DNA from: Paenibacillus xylanilyticus
Lineage (GTDB): Bacteria; Bacillota; Bacilli; Paenibacillales; Paenibacillaceae
Length of the DNA stretch: 64,000 bases
Direction of reading: 5' to 3'
NCBI RefSeq assembly: GCF_009664365.1
Contig: NZ_CP044310.1
Location: 5,209,501 to 5,273,500, forward strand
Shown: positions 42,274 through 50,644 of the stretch, piece after piece
Layout: every line of letters starts with the position of its first letter
Numbering within the stretch: the stretch's first letter is position 1
Notes under the pieces: model-generated
Database searches by the model: none
The model's input: the letters and a program-made list of their open reading frames with translations, nothing else
Told to the model about the DNA's origin: nothing
Made by a program: the position numbers and the translations under genes

Positions 42274-43347
42274 GTGAAAGTATTATTCACGTTTTTTGTA
42301 CCAAGCGGTGGCGTGGATACCTTGAACCGCTTGCGGACAGCCGTTCTGCAACGTCATGGCATTGAAGCGCATCTATTGTACCTTTATACAGGATCAGGTT
42401 TGCAGAACAGCACCGGCACTCCGGTGTTCACCGCGTCCAATGATGAAGAAATACGTTTTTTGATTCACAGCCAGCGTTATGACGCCATTATTGTGACTTC
42501 GGATATTTCCATGCCTGGCAGATTGAGAGGACTAGGCTATACAGGACGAATTATATTTGAAGCTCAGGGTCTCGGTACGAGAGATCAGGCACTTGAAACG
42601 ATTCAGATGGCGATTCCTTACCTCCAGGCCCATTGTGACGCTGCTGTTCTGCCTCCTACCGATCACTTGCTGGATATGTTTATTCATATCTGCCCTTGGC
42701 TGCACCGATTTGTTATCCCCAATATGCTGGACACCGAGACGTTTGCTCCAGTTCCCGTTGACACTCCACCCTATCCGGTTTTGGCTTGGGTCGGGAGGCT
42801 GGAACACAACAAAAACTGGCGAGAATATTTGAGCATATCAAGCAAGATCATCAAAAAAATCCCCAAAGCCAGACTTTGGCTGTTTCATGATCCAAGCTTG
42901 GCCAATCCCGAAGACGAAGTGATGTTCCGTCATATGCTGGCTGAATATGGTTTGGAGGACCGCATCGGCATCTTTGTCAATGTTCCTCACTCCCAGATGC
43001 CTACGTTCTATTCCATGATTGCAGCTTCTGGAGGAATCATGCTCTCCACATCCCTTCTTGAAGGCTTTGGTTATGCGGTTGCTGAAGCCATCAGCTGCGG
43101 ATGCCCCGTACTCAGCACCGATTCGGATGGTGTACGTTCGTTCATAACCCATAACAAGACAGGCAAATTCTATCCTCTGGGCAATGTAAATGCAGCAGTA
43201 GATGAAGGGATCGAACTCATGCGTAACCAAAAGTTGCGTGAATATATCCGTGAACAGGGCAGAGAGCATATGACAGCCTCTTTCTCTCCGGATCGGTACG
43301 CTATTTCCTTCCGGGAAATGATGACCGCCCTGAGCATCTTCTCATGA
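42274..43347 (+). CDS. Glycosyltransferase, GT4 (group 1) family
   Basis: 357 aa, GT-B fold. Seen: KVLFTFFVPSGGVDTLNRLR at the N-terminus, the second-domain start PVLAWVGRLEHNKNWREYL, and the donor-site stretch LLEGFGYAVAEAISCGCPVL with the E-x7-E pattern. No signal or membrane span. Start taken as GTG at 42274 because AGAGGG lies upstream and the fold begins there; ATG codons from 42217 are in frame but would add a non-fold leader. It stands alone at the left edge of the surface-glycan region. Confidence 0.85.
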   Translation: MKVLFTFFVPSGGVDTLNRLRTAVLQRHGIEAHLLYLYTGSGLQNSTGTPVFTASNDEEIRFLIHSQRYDAIIVTSDISMPGRLRGLGYTGRIIFEAQGLGTRDQALETIQMAIPYLQAHCDAAVLPPTDHLLDMFIHICPWLHRFVIPNMLDTETFAPVPVDTPPYPVLAWVGRLEHNKNWREYLSISSKIIKKIPKARLWLFHDPSLANPEDEVMFRHMLAEYGLEDRIGIFVNVPHSQMPTFYSMIAASGGIMLSTSLLEGFGYAVAEAISCGCPVLSTDSDGVRSFITHNKTGKFYPLGNVNAAVDEGIELMRNQKLREYIREQGREHMTASFSPDRYAISFREMMTALSIFS

Positions 43348-43353
43348 GCAATG

Positions 43354-43390
43354 CAAAAAGGCAGTTCAGATATGTTCTGAACTGCCTCGG
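43354..43390. terminator. Terminator between convergent glycosyltransferase and MFS genes
   Basis: Perfect 12-bp stem (43359-43370 with 43376-43387) and 5-nt loop. The minus strand continues with TTTTTG, so it mainly serves the MFS gene. Confidence 0.88.
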
Positions 43391-43431
43391 ATTAAAGAGA
43401 TTAAGCACCTATTCATAAAATAGGATGATCA

Positions 43432-44916
43432 TTAGTGCCCCATCATCATGGCCGGATCCGGTTCATCCCCGGTCTGGAGCGTTTCTTCCTGCATTCGTTT
43501 TGGTTTACGGAGAATAAGACTCAGTAAACAACCGAACAATGCAATGCACGCGGCCAGGAAAAACGTATCGTTAAAACCAGACACGAGACCCTTAATGACA
43601 GATGCAACGTCCGTACCACTTGTGTTGGACGCAATTCGGGAAGTCAGGAAACCGGTCAAACCAGCAACCGCAAAAGATACAACGACTTGCTGCGCAGCAG
43701 CGGTAAGCGGTGTGACCCGACCAACCAATTTGCGCGGAGCAGCGTTAAGCACATGGGTATTCAGTGGCATCATGGATAGACCCATACCGAGTCCCATCAT
43801 CACGAGACTCAGAATAATTAGACCCAGGCCCGTCTCCGATGTAATGGAAGACAGGATGAAGAGTGCCCCCGAGATGATACCCAGACCCACGAATGCAAGG
43901 GGTCTCGCCCCGATTTTATCAAACAAACGGCCACCAAGCGGCATGCCTACACCGGATGCCAACGCTTGTGGTAGCAGGATTAACCCTGTTTCCAAAGCCG
44001 TGTAGCCTTTGATCTGCTGCAGGTAGAGCGGAATCAAAATCATGGCCCCAAACAAAGCAATTTGCGAAACCCACGCCAGAATAATGCCTCGTGTGAAATC
44101 AGAGGATTTGAACACCCGTAGTTCCAGCAATGGATTTTGGTGACGCAGCTCCACAATGATGAACAGGATCAACGCCACGCCTCCAACGATTACACCTGTC
44201 AGTGTTGAGGTGGACGTCCAGCTTGTGCCTCCCTCACTTACACCATAGGCAAGCATAGAGAAGGCGATCGGTGCGAGAATCATGCCTAACAGGTCCAGCG
44301 CAGGTGTTCTTCCACGGTCCGTATCAGGCAGAAATTTGATACATAGAATAAAAGCAGCGATACCGATTGGCAGATTGATCAGAAAGATCCAGTGCCAGCT
44401 GAGGGACTGAATGAACCAGCCAGACAATACCGGTCCCAGCGCAGGAGCCAGCAGCATTGGAATCCCGAGCATGCCCATGATGGAGCCTCTTCTTTCGGGA
44501 GGAGCCAGACGAAAAACCATAGCCATCCCGATTGGAGCCACCATTCCTCCGCCAAGTCCCTGGATAATCCGATACACAATCAATTGCTCGGGAGACTGTG
44601 CAATCGAGCATAATACCGATCCGAGGGTAAACATGGCTATGGTGAAAAGAAAGACTCTTTTGGCACCGAAACGATCCGTGAGCCATCCGGCTAATGGGAT
44701 CACTGCCGATAATGCCAAGGTATAGCCCGTTACGGTCCATTGGATTGTCTTCAGATCCGTCTCGAAGTACTGTACCAGATTCGGAATGGCGACGTTCACG
44801 ACCGTACTATCCAGAATGACCATAATCATACCAACGATGATGGCCAAGAGCGGAAGAATAATCGTTTTGATCGAGAACTCCTCCGGATTCTGGTGAACTG
44901 CTGTTTGTTGTTTCAT
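43432..44916 (-). CDS. MFS transporter, DHA2 (EmrB/QacA) family
   Basis: 494-aa drug:H+ antiporter-type protein with 14 predicted membrane spans. Motif A LTDRFGAKRVFLF, the motif D1-like MVILDSTVVNVAIPNL in span 1, and the motif C-like GIPMLLAPALGPVLSGWF are present. It probably exports toxic compounds. The ATG at 44916 follows a modest GAGAG site; the longer frame to 44988 reads through the operator array. The C-terminus is Met/His rich. Expression is likely controlled by a TetR/MarR-type repressor through four 13-bp units about 70 bp upstream. Confidence 0.9.
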   Translation of the reverse strand: MKQQTAVHQNPEEFSIKTIILPLLAIIVGMIMVILDSTVVNVAIPNLVQYFETDLKTIQWTVTGYTLALSAVIPLAGWLTDRFGAKRVFLFTIAMFTLGSVLCSIAQSPEQLIVYRIIQGLGGGMVAPIGMAMVFRLAPPERRGSIMGMLGIPMLLAPALGPVLSGWFIQSLSWHWIFLINLPIGIAAFILCIKFLPDTDRGRTPALDLLGMILAPIAFSMLAYGVSEGGTSWTSTSTLTGVIVGGVALILFIIVELRHQNPLLELRVFKSSDFTRGIILAWVSQIALFGAMILIPLYLQQIKGYTALETGLILLPQALASGVGMPLGGRLFDKIGARPLAFVGLGIISGALFILSSITSETGLGLIILSLVMMGLGMGLSMMPLNTHVLNAAPRKLVGRVTPLTAAAQQVVVSFAVAGLTGFLTSRIASNTSGTDVASVIKGLVSGFNDTFFLAACIALFGCLLSLILRKPKRMQEETLQTGDEPDPAMMMGH

Positions 44917-44982
44917 TGACCACTCTCTTTTCCGGCTTGGAGGGAAAGCCCTCGCGTACAGCCTTATAATCATGACTGATTC

Positions 44983-45033
44983 AAACATTTGTTTTAAACC
45001 GTCGTTTTAAACTTTTGTTTTAACCATGGTTTT
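44983..45033. promoter_or_regulatory. Four tandem AAAC-N4-GTTTT operator units before the MFS gene
   Basis: Consecutive units: AAACATTTGTTTT (44983-44995), AAACCGTCGTTTT (44996-45008), AAACTTTTGTTTT (45009-45021) and AACCATGGTTTT (45022-45033). Each contains an inverted pair AAAC/GTTT, and the 13-bp period places successive units around the helix. This suggests cooperative binding of a TetR- or MarR-like repressor, not encoded next to it. Confidence 0.65.
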
Positions 45034-45099
45034 ATTTTAATGAAAATACCTTTGCTGTCAAGCCATTTTCTTATGTAAAATTCAGTATAAGCAAACACA

Positions 45100-45126
45100 A
45101 AAAAGGGAACAGGCTCTCCCCTGCTC
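45100..45126 (-). terminator. Weak terminator of the 119-aa gene
   Basis: Short GGGA...TCCC-type hairpin with a TTTTTT tail on the minus strand, 40 nt past the stop. Confidence 0.4.
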
Positions 45127-45165
45127 CGCCGATTTGGCTAGTTCTCCATCATTCGCCTTGCCTAA

Positions 45166-45525
45166 CTAATCTGCCAGCTTAATCATCTGGTGTTCAGAGA
45201 GCACACCCAGTGTCTGGCCGCAAGCACTTCTGCAATACAGCCGAACCGCCAGATGATAGGGTCTGCTCTTGTTGCTGATGATTCGCAGCTGCCACATATG
45301 AGATGAAACGTTCAGGTCATGAATGATGTGGTTACGGCTGCTGCCGGTCAACTCTGCTCCAATATGAAAGATATGCCGATACAGTTCTCCACTGGTTGGG
45401 CTGATCCCGCCGACATATACATCCGCTCCGTCTTCCCCTGCGAATGCGACCTCCACGTCGATATACTTAATCGGAATAGCTGTTTGGAGCATGCCCTCAT
45501 GGACTTCCATTATATATGCCCCCAC
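45166..45525 (-). CDS. Hypothetical protein, 119 aa
   Basis: Not recognised. Beta-rich, cytoplasmic, no repeats: TAIPIKYIDVEVAFAGEDGADVYVGG, then YRHIFHIGAELTGSSRN and a C-terminal CRSACGQTLGVL with two Cys. Start taken as GTG at 45525, 7 nt after AAGGAGG; an ATG six codons later lacks a ribosome site. It is divergent from the neighbouring glycosyltransferase gene, and no link to it can be shown. Confidence 0.65.
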   Translation of the reverse strand: MGAYIMEVHEGMLQTAIPIKYIDVEVAFAGEDGADVYVGGISPTSGELYRHIFHIGAELTGSSRNHIIHDLNVSSHMWQLRIISNKSRPYHLAVRLYCRSACGQTLGVLSEHQMIKLAD

Positions 45526-45650
45526 ACTTGTGCCTCCTTCTGCTGTGTACGACCTGTAAATAGTTTATGCTGCCCTACATCCTATGCCAGTTGTATTCAC
45601 CCATTTTTGACAGATGTACCTTCCTGCCCGGCCTTTGGCACAGCTTCTCT

Positions 45651-45659
45651 CATAGAATA
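45651..45659 (+). promoter_or_regulatory. Sigma-K-like -10 element before a glycosyltransferase gene
   Basis: CATAGAATA fits CATANNNTA exactly, 47 nt before the start codon. No matching -35 is at the right distance, so use by sigma-K would need an activator such as GerE (inference). Confidence 0.3.
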
Positions 45660-45705
45660 GAAGGATAGCAGAACCGCCTGTGCAGGCCGTGACAAGGAGG
45701 TACTT

Positions 45706-46944
45706 ATGAAAGTTCTGCTCGTTACCTATTGGGAGCTTACGCAGATGGGAGGCATCTGGACCTATGTGAAACAGCTCGCCGACAGGTTGATGGCACTTGG
45801 CGTCGAAGTCGATATCATGGGAACGAACGGCGCGAAGAATGAAGTTTATATCCGTAACCTGAATCGGAACTTTTCCAAAGAAAACGTATGGCCTATGCTG
45901 CAAGCCAAGCTCAATCCGACAGATCTTCCGCAATTTACAGCCGACCCTCTCCTCGCGTATTACGAACTGAATCGATATGCATTTGAAATGGCTGCTGCCT
46001 GTCTGGGTGTAGAACACTATGACATGATTCATGCACAAGATCCCGTAGCAGCCGTCGCGATGAAACGTATTCTGAAGAAGAACACCCCCATGGTAACCAG
46101 TTATCACGGGGCACTTGCACGCGAAACCTTTTATGATGAGCAAAAATCCAAACCGCAGCTTTCGCTTCCAGCCTATTTGCAATCCAGACGGGGACGCTAT
46201 TTCCTCTCACTGGAGCAGCGGAGCGCCGCACAATCCGAGCTTATTCTGGTATCCAGCCGCTGGATCAAAAGTACACTCACATCATTGCAGGTTCCTGAGG
46301 ACAAATTCCGGCTGATCCCTTATGCTGTGGACCTTCCCGCTTACCGTTCCCAGGCCTCCGTCCGGTTCCGGCAGCGGCCCCCTGCAGGCAAGAAGGTCAT
46401 CGCCTTCACAGGCAGACTGGAATTTATCAAAGGCGTTCATGTCCTGATCAACGCTCTGGCCAGCCTGAAGCAACTTCGCTCTGATTGGGTCTGCTGGATT
46501 GCGGGAGAAGGGAATTTGATGGAAGACCTGCGTTCCCAGGCTAATGATCTTGGTGTAGCAGGAGATATCGTATTTTGGGGCAAATTGGACAACATCCCTT
46601 CGTTCCTGCGCCGTGCCGATATTTATGTACAGCCCAGCCTGCAGGACACGCAGCCCTTCTCGGTTACGGAAGCCCAGCTTGCCGGACTTCCTGTTATCGT
46701 AAGCGGTACGGCAGGCATGCCGGAGATGGTTGAGCCTGCTCATACCGGTTGGGTCGTTCCTCCGCAGGATGCGGACTCCCTGAGCGCACTATTGAACGCC
46801 CTGCTGCAGGATGACGCCACTCGTCTGCGGGTCGGCGCACAGGCCAAGGCTTGGGCAGAGAAGTATCGCTCCCTGGAGGAAATGGGAATGCGCACACTTC
46901 AGGTATACCAGGAAGCAATTCAAAAAGGAGGGCACCTGATATGA
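45706..46944 (+). CDS. Glycosyltransferase, GT4 family
   Basis: 412 aa, GT-B fold. N-terminal KVLLVTYWELTQMGGIWTYVKQLADRL (glycine-rich acceptor loop), HYDMIHAQDP, TSYHGALARETFY, then VIAFTGRLEFIKGVHVLINAL beginning the donor domain, and YVQPSLQDTQPFSVTEAQLAGLPVIVSG (E-x7-E-like). AAGGAGGT lies 5 nt before the ATG. Soluble or peripheral, no spans. Its stop overlaps a 56-aa gene. It probably adds a sugar to the surface glycan built by the operon on the other strand. Confidence 0.9.
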   Translation: MKVLLVTYWELTQMGGIWTYVKQLADRLMALGVEVDIMGTNGAKNEVYIRNLNRNFSKENVWPMLQAKLNPTDLPQFTADPLLAYYELNRYAFEMAAACLGVEHYDMIHAQDPVAAVAMKRILKKNTPMVTSYHGALARETFYDEQKSKPQLSLPAYLQSRRGRYFLSLEQRSAAQSELILVSSRWIKSTLTSLQVPEDKFRLIPYAVDLPAYRSQASVRFRQRPPAGKKVIAFTGRLEFIKGVHVLINALASLKQLRSDWVCWIAGEGNLMEDLRSQANDLGVAGDIVFWGKLDNIPSFLRRADIYVQPSLQDTQPFSVTEAQLAGLPVIVSGTAGMPEMVEPAHTGWVVPPQDADSLSALLNALLQDDATRLRVGAQAKAWAEKYRSLEEMGMRTLQVYQEAIQKGGHLI

Positions 46945-47111
46945 CCCTGCTGGTACCTAGTGATTTATATAATGGCTGGTTTTCCGTCCCTGTCTCTACC
47001 CCCCACATTGAAGTGAATTACGAGATTATGAATGCCTTGGTAGAAACACTCCCCAAGGGGTATACCCTGCCTGATCCGGAAGCAATGGCTATTATGTGCT
47101 CTAATGATTAA
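46941..47111 (+). CDS. Small protein coupled to the glycosyltransferase, 56 aa
   Basis: Begins MTLLVPSDLYNGWFSVPV in an ATGA overlap with the glycosyltransferase stop, with AAGGAGG 9 nt upstream. A hairpin terminator follows its stop. It has a hydrophobic/aromatic first half and an acidic end with a single Cys (IMCSND). No family recognised. The close coupling suggests a partner or regulator of the transferase. Confidence 0.65.
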   Translation: MTLLVPSDLYNGWFSVPVSTPHIEVNYEIMNALVETLPKGYTLPDPEAMAIMCSND

Positions 47112-47126
47112 TCATATTGGGGATGC

Positions 47127-47155
47127 TGACCCTCTTGCTGCAAGAGGGTTATTTC
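47127..47155 (+). terminator. Terminator of the glycosyltransferase/small-protein unit
   Basis: Perfect 9-bp ACCCTCTTG/CAAGAGGGT stem (47129-47137 with 47141-47149) with a TTATTT tail. Confidence 0.7.
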
Positions 47156-47182
47156 CATTGAAAGACGATCTGAATCATGAAA

Positions 47183-47250
47183 AAGCAAAAAGAGAGCATC
47201 CCCACTGGTCCACAACTCAGGAGAACCAGAAGAATTACCCTCTCTTTTAC
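47183..47250 (-). terminator. Terminator of the first GT2 gene
   Basis: AAAGAGAG/CTCTCTTT outer stem with an inner CTGGT/ACCAG pair, followed by TTGCTTTTT on the minus strand. Confidence 0.6.
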
Positions 47251-47288
47251 GTGCTTTTTATCTTTCTTATGTCGGATTGTACCCATGA

Positions 47289-48005
47289 TTACTGCCAATA
47301 ACCGCCGATCTGAAGCAGATTCAGCAAAATGGGCCGATGTTTGGCCTGAACCATTTCCATCTCGGCCTTTAATGCTTCAAAGTGTTTTTTGGTACCCATT
47401 GAATCATGAACCCGATAACACATCAAAGGCTCGTTAAAATAAAACAGCTCATAGACCGGGAATAATCTCAGCCACATCTCATAGTCATGGGTATAGCGGA
47501 ACTCGGTGTCAAACAAGCCGAACTTCCGAAATGCATCCATCTCCAGCATCACGGTACAGCCGTTAATGGGACAGCCTTCAAGCAGCACCTGCAGCATCTC
47601 GAGACGGCTGCCTACTTCCGGCTGCACCGTATCCATCCATTCACTGTTTTCATTGACATAATGATAGGCCCCATGGCAGAAGGAGGCTTTAACCTTCAGC
47701 ATGAATTCCAGTTGTTTCTCTACCCGATCCAGCAGCATGACGTCATCCGAGCTGAGCCAGACGAAATAGTCCCCCGACGCACGCTTGATCCCTTCATTCA
47801 GGGCTGTAGCCGTCCCCCCATTTTCCTTTCGAACATAGGTGATACGATCCATAAATGGTTCCAGCTTCTCCACATGCTTCGTAGACCCGTCATCCACCAC
47901 GATAACCTCGATATGAGGATATGTCTGGTTCAGAGCACTGTGAACAGCCTGCTCAATATAAGCACAGTTGTAAAACGGGATGACAATTGAAACTTTGGGT
48001 TCCAT
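47289..48005 (-). CDS. Glycosyltransferase family 2, copy A
   Basis: 238 aa, GT-A fold. Motifs: VSIVIPFYNCAYIEQAVHSA, IEVIVVDDGST (nucleotide-binding Asp), GGTATALNEGI, FVWLSSDDVML (DxD-like SDD), and CPINGCTVMLEMDAF with the catalytic region near YTHDYEMWLRL. It is the same length as, and clearly paralogous to, the 48184-48900 protein. GGGAGG precedes the ATG. It has its own terminator, and a sigma-K-like -10 lies 46 nt upstream, so it is probably a separate transcript at the end of the glycan cluster. Confidence 0.92.
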   Translation of the reverse strand: MEPKVSIVIPFYNCAYIEQAVHSALNQTYPHIEVIVVDDGSTKHVEKLEPFMDRITYVRKENGGTATALNEGIKRASGDYFVWLSSDDVMLLDRVEKQLEFMLKVKASFCHGAYHYVNENSEWMDTVQPEVGSRLEMLQVLLEGCPINGCTVMLEMDAFRKFGLFDTEFRYTHDYEMWLRLFPVYELFYFNEPLMCYRVHDSMGTKKHFEALKAEMEMVQAKHRPILLNLLQIGGYWQ

Positions 48006-48050
48006 TCGGGCCTCCCCTTTCCTCGCCTGTCTCTATAAAACTCCTACCCT

Positions 48051-48059
48051 TATCATATG
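48051..48059 (-). promoter_or_regulatory. Sigma-K-like -10 element before GT2 copy A
   Basis: CATATGATA on the minus strand matches CATANNNTA exactly. An AACC lies 14 bp upstream, two bases closer than ideal for sigma-K. Confidence 0.4.
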
Positions 48060-48130
48060 ATGGAACTGTCTCCGGTTCGCGGGCATCTGTGAGGGAAAGA
48101 TCAAGAATTACGCATGAGCGGATACATAGA

Positions 48131-48167
48131 AAGAGGGTATTATGGCGACTTGCTCCCATAACCCCTC
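48131..48167 (-). terminator. Terminator of the large glycan operon
   Basis: GAGGGTATTATGG pairs with CCATAACCCCTC with one bulge. On the minus strand the stem is followed by TTTCTATG. It lies 17 nt past the GT2 copy B stop. Confidence 0.6.
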
Positions 48168-48183
48168 AATCCCTTCATACGGT

Positions 48184-48900
48184 TCAACCACCCATGGCTG
48201 CAATTCGCTGCAGCAAAGGTTCACGATATCTGGACCAGACCATGGAGGCTTCCCTGCCAATCGTCTCCGCATGACGCACCGACCCCATCCCGCCGTGCCA
48301 GCGATATGCCGTAAGGGGTTCATTCAGGTATGGAAAACGATATCCATTCAGCAGGATACGCAGCCAGAGATCCAGATCATGCGTATATGGAAGCAGCTCA
48401 TCGAAGAGGCCTACAGCTCCGAACAGATCCTTGCGGATCATGACGGTACAACCATTGACAGGATTGCCACCCACAAAACGGCGCAGCCATTCAACGTCAG
48501 CCATCGGTTCTGCTCCACCATGCAGCTTGGTAACCGCTGAATGTTCATTGATGTAATGAAAGTTGGTATGTGAGGCAAGCACATTTTCCCGCTGCATGAA
48601 CTCGACCTGATAACGTATTTTATCCGGATAGAGAAGATCATCCGAGCTTAGCCAGACCACATAATCACCCGAAGCATGACGAATGCCGTGATTCAGAGCC
48701 GAGGCTGTGCCGCCGTTGCTTTTGCCAAGCACATAGATATGAGGCAGGTAGGGCTGGAGAAGCTCCGCATGCCTTGTCGAGCCGTCGTCCACCACAATGA
48801 TCTCCACGTTGGTATACGTCTGGTTGATCGCGCTATGGATCGCCTGCTGCACATAAGGGCAATTGTAAAATGGAATGACCACGGATACTTTTGGATTCAT
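48184..48900 (-). CDS. Glycosyltransferase family 2, copy B
   Basis: 238 aa, GT-A fold, with VSVVIPFYNCPYVQQAIHSA, VEIIVVDDGSTRHAELL, GGTASALNHGI, VVWLSSDDLLYPDK and NPVNGCTVMIRKDLF. It aligns end to end with copy A, so the pair arose by duplication. The ATG at 48900 overlaps the epimerase stop (ATGA) and has GGGAGGGG upstream; an in-frame reading to 48978 is not needed. Last gene of the large operon. Donor and acceptor unknown. Confidence 0.92.
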   Translation of the reverse strand: MNPKVSVVIPFYNCPYVQQAIHSAINQTYTNVEIIVVDDGSTRHAELLQPYLPHIYVLGKSNGGTASALNHGIRHASGDYVVWLSSDDLLYPDKIRYQVEFMQRENVLASHTNFHYINEHSAVTKLHGGAEPMADVEWLRRFVGGNPVNGCTVMIRKDLFGAVGLFDELLPYTHDLDLWLRILLNGYRFPYLNEPLTAYRWHGGMGSVRHAETIGREASMVWSRYREPLLQRIAAMGG

Positions 48901-49835
48901 TTGGCCCCTCCCCCTTGCTTCCGAACATCGCTCAGAATATCCTGAAGGGATTGGGCAAATGGAATCTGAGGCTGCCATCCCAGTTTACGCAGGAGCGACA
49001 GCTCCTCCTCCTTGCCAGCCCCATCCGGTCCTGAAGAGGCTCCGTCCCAGCGGACAGGCACTTCTGCCTCTGACATGGAGAGCAAGGTATCCGCGATTTC
49101 GCCCAGACTGCGCTCCGTCCCGGAAACCACCGGATAGACAGTCCCCGTAGTTCCATGCACAAGAAGTGTGGCATAGGCTCTGACCGCATCCCGTACATCC
49201 AGGAAATCCCTTGTATTATCCCGTCCGGATAGACGGAAAGCTTCACGTTTGCCCTCTTGCTCACAGGCAACCACATGCCTTGCAAGCAGTGAACAGATCC
49301 CCGTAGAAGGACCGGCCCCGATCAAATTCCCGGGTTCAGCCAGCATGATCTGCTGCCCAAACAGGGACATCCATGACAATGACACCATCTCTTCCAGTGC
49401 TTTGCTGAGACTGTAAGGATGAGGAGGCTCTGGTTTTCGGCCTGGTTCGACGGTGTATTTCAACCGGGATCCCACGATGACGGTCCGTGCCGATGGGCAG
49501 CTCCGAAGAGCATCCAGTAAATACAGAACAGCCATCACATTCGTTTCCAGTACAAGCAGCGGGTCCGACCAGGAGTCGGGGACTGAGTTTTTCCCAGCGA
49601 GATGCAGCGCGTAATCCGGCTGCACCTCATCAATCAGCTGACGCACCTGCTGTTTATCATTCAGATCACACACATGTACAGCCACGCCTTCGCCAAACGA
49701 ATGCACGCCTGCTCGCCGCACCACGGCGGCAACCTTAGCGCCGACGCTCTTGAAATATGCTACAGCATGCCGTCCGGTAAAACCGGAGGCCCCTGTAATC
49801 AGCACGTTCTTGCCCGTTAGCTCTGCTCCATCCAT
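48897..49835 (-). CDS. NAD-dependent epimerase/dehydratase (extended SDR), nucleotide-sugar enzyme
   Basis: 312 aa, Rossmann fold: VLITGASGFTGRHAVAYF (GxxGxxG), VCDLND, LHLAGKNSVPDSWSDP, TVIVGSRLKY and the catalytic YSLSK. It most resembles GDP-6-deoxy-hexose reductases/dehydratases of the RMD group, judging by SWSDPLLVLETNVMAVLYLLDALR. The substrate is not certain. Its start lies inside the end of the RmlD-like gene (19-nt overlap) with AAGGAG before it, so the genes are coupled. Confidence 0.82.
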   Translation of the reverse strand: MDGAELTGKNVLITGASGFTGRHAVAYFKSVGAKVAAVVRRAGVHSFGEGVAVHVCDLNDKQQVRQLIDEVQPDYALHLAGKNSVPDSWSDPLLVLETNVMAVLYLLDALRSCPSARTVIVGSRLKYTVEPGRKPEPPHPYSLSKALEEMVSLSWMSLFGQQIMLAEPGNLIGAGPSTGICSLLARHVVACEQEGKREAFRLSGRDNTRDFLDVRDAVRAYATLLVHGTTGTVYPVVSGTERSLGEIADTLLSMSEAEVPVRWDGASSGPDGAGKEEELSLLRKLGWQPQIPFAQSLQDILSDVRKQGGGAK

Positions 49836-50644
49836 AATGCCAGCTCCTTCAGCATCGTAGAATAATCCGGAAGGTCTGTCTTCACATCCTCGCGTGTGGA
49901 AACGAGGGTACGATCCTGCACAAGACTGTCATCAGGCACAATATTCACATCTTGCTTATTCCAGGTCTGCTGGAAAAGAAGCAGCAGATCGTGCTTGCTA
50001 ACCGGTTCAGGATGCGCCAGATGAATCAGGCCACTGACAGGTGACGCCAGATAATGATCCACCCATTTTGCCAGCTCCAGTGTAGTTACACCGTTCCAGA
50101 ACACACGCGTATATCCACCCACTTCACCTGTGCGGGACATAAACCAATGCATCAGGCCGATGCCGCTCTTCCGGATTTCCGGCCCAATTATCGAGGTGCG
50201 GATCGTGAGGTGCCCTGGATCATGAACCTCACCCAGTGCCTTGGTAATCGCGTAGGATGATGTCCCATCCGTAACATCATTCTCCGTATAGGAACCACGG
50301 TCCCCGCTGAAGACACAGTCCGTGCTGATATGAATGAGTCGGGCACCAATGGTGTCGGCCACCCTCCGCAAACGATGCGGAAGGAAGCCGTTAATGTGAT
50401 ACGCGGTAATTTTATCTTCATCTGCGAAGCTGTTCAGCACTCCAACAGCATTAACGATAACGTCCGGGTGCACAGCCTCCACCAGACGATCCACCATATA
50501 GCTGTCATTTACATCCAGCAGCAGACCGTTCGGGTCAGACACATCCCGCGTGGTGTAGAAGACACTGTGCAGACCTTGACGGCGGAAATAGTCGACCATA
50601 ACATGGCCGGCCATTCCGTTTCCCCCAAGTATCAGGAGCTTCAT
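49817..50644 (-). CDS. RmlD-like SDR reductase (WbvR/WbjC-type candidate)
   Basis: 275 aa: LLILGGNGMAGHVMVDYF (NADPH loop), VNAVGVLNSFADED, HISTDCVFSGDRGSYTENDV and SYAITKALGEV with the catalytic Tyr-x3-Lys. These are RmlD/dTDP-4-dehydrorhamnose-reductase features, but there is no cupin domain as in CapF. Flanked by a UDP-GlcNAc 4,6-dehydratase and a 2-epimerase, it would reduce a UDP-4-keto-6-deoxy amino sugar, giving an L-quinovosamine- or L-rhamnosamine-type product (pathway knowledge from WbvB-WbvR-WbvD; assignment inferred). The ATG overlaps the dehydratase stop. Confidence 0.82.
   Translation of the reverse strand: MKLLILGGNGMAGHVMVDYFRRQGLHSVFYTTRDVSDPNGLLLDVNDSYMVDRLVEAVHPDVIVNAVGVLNSFADEDKITAYHINGFLPHRLRRVADTIGARLIHISTDCVFSGDRGSYTENDVTDGTSSYAITKALGEVHDPGHLTIRTSIIGPEIRKSGIGLMHWFMSRTGEVGGYTRVFWNGVTTLELAKWVDHYLASPVSGLIHLAHPEPVSKHDLLLLFQQTWNKQDVNIVPDDSLVQDRTLVSTREDVKTDLPDYSTMLKELALWMEQS

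Noticed and set aside
44983-45033. Repeat array considered as a CRISPR or minisatellite
   Set aside because: Units are only 12-13 bp, contiguous and internally palindromic, with no spacers and no cas genes; an operator array is the better reading.
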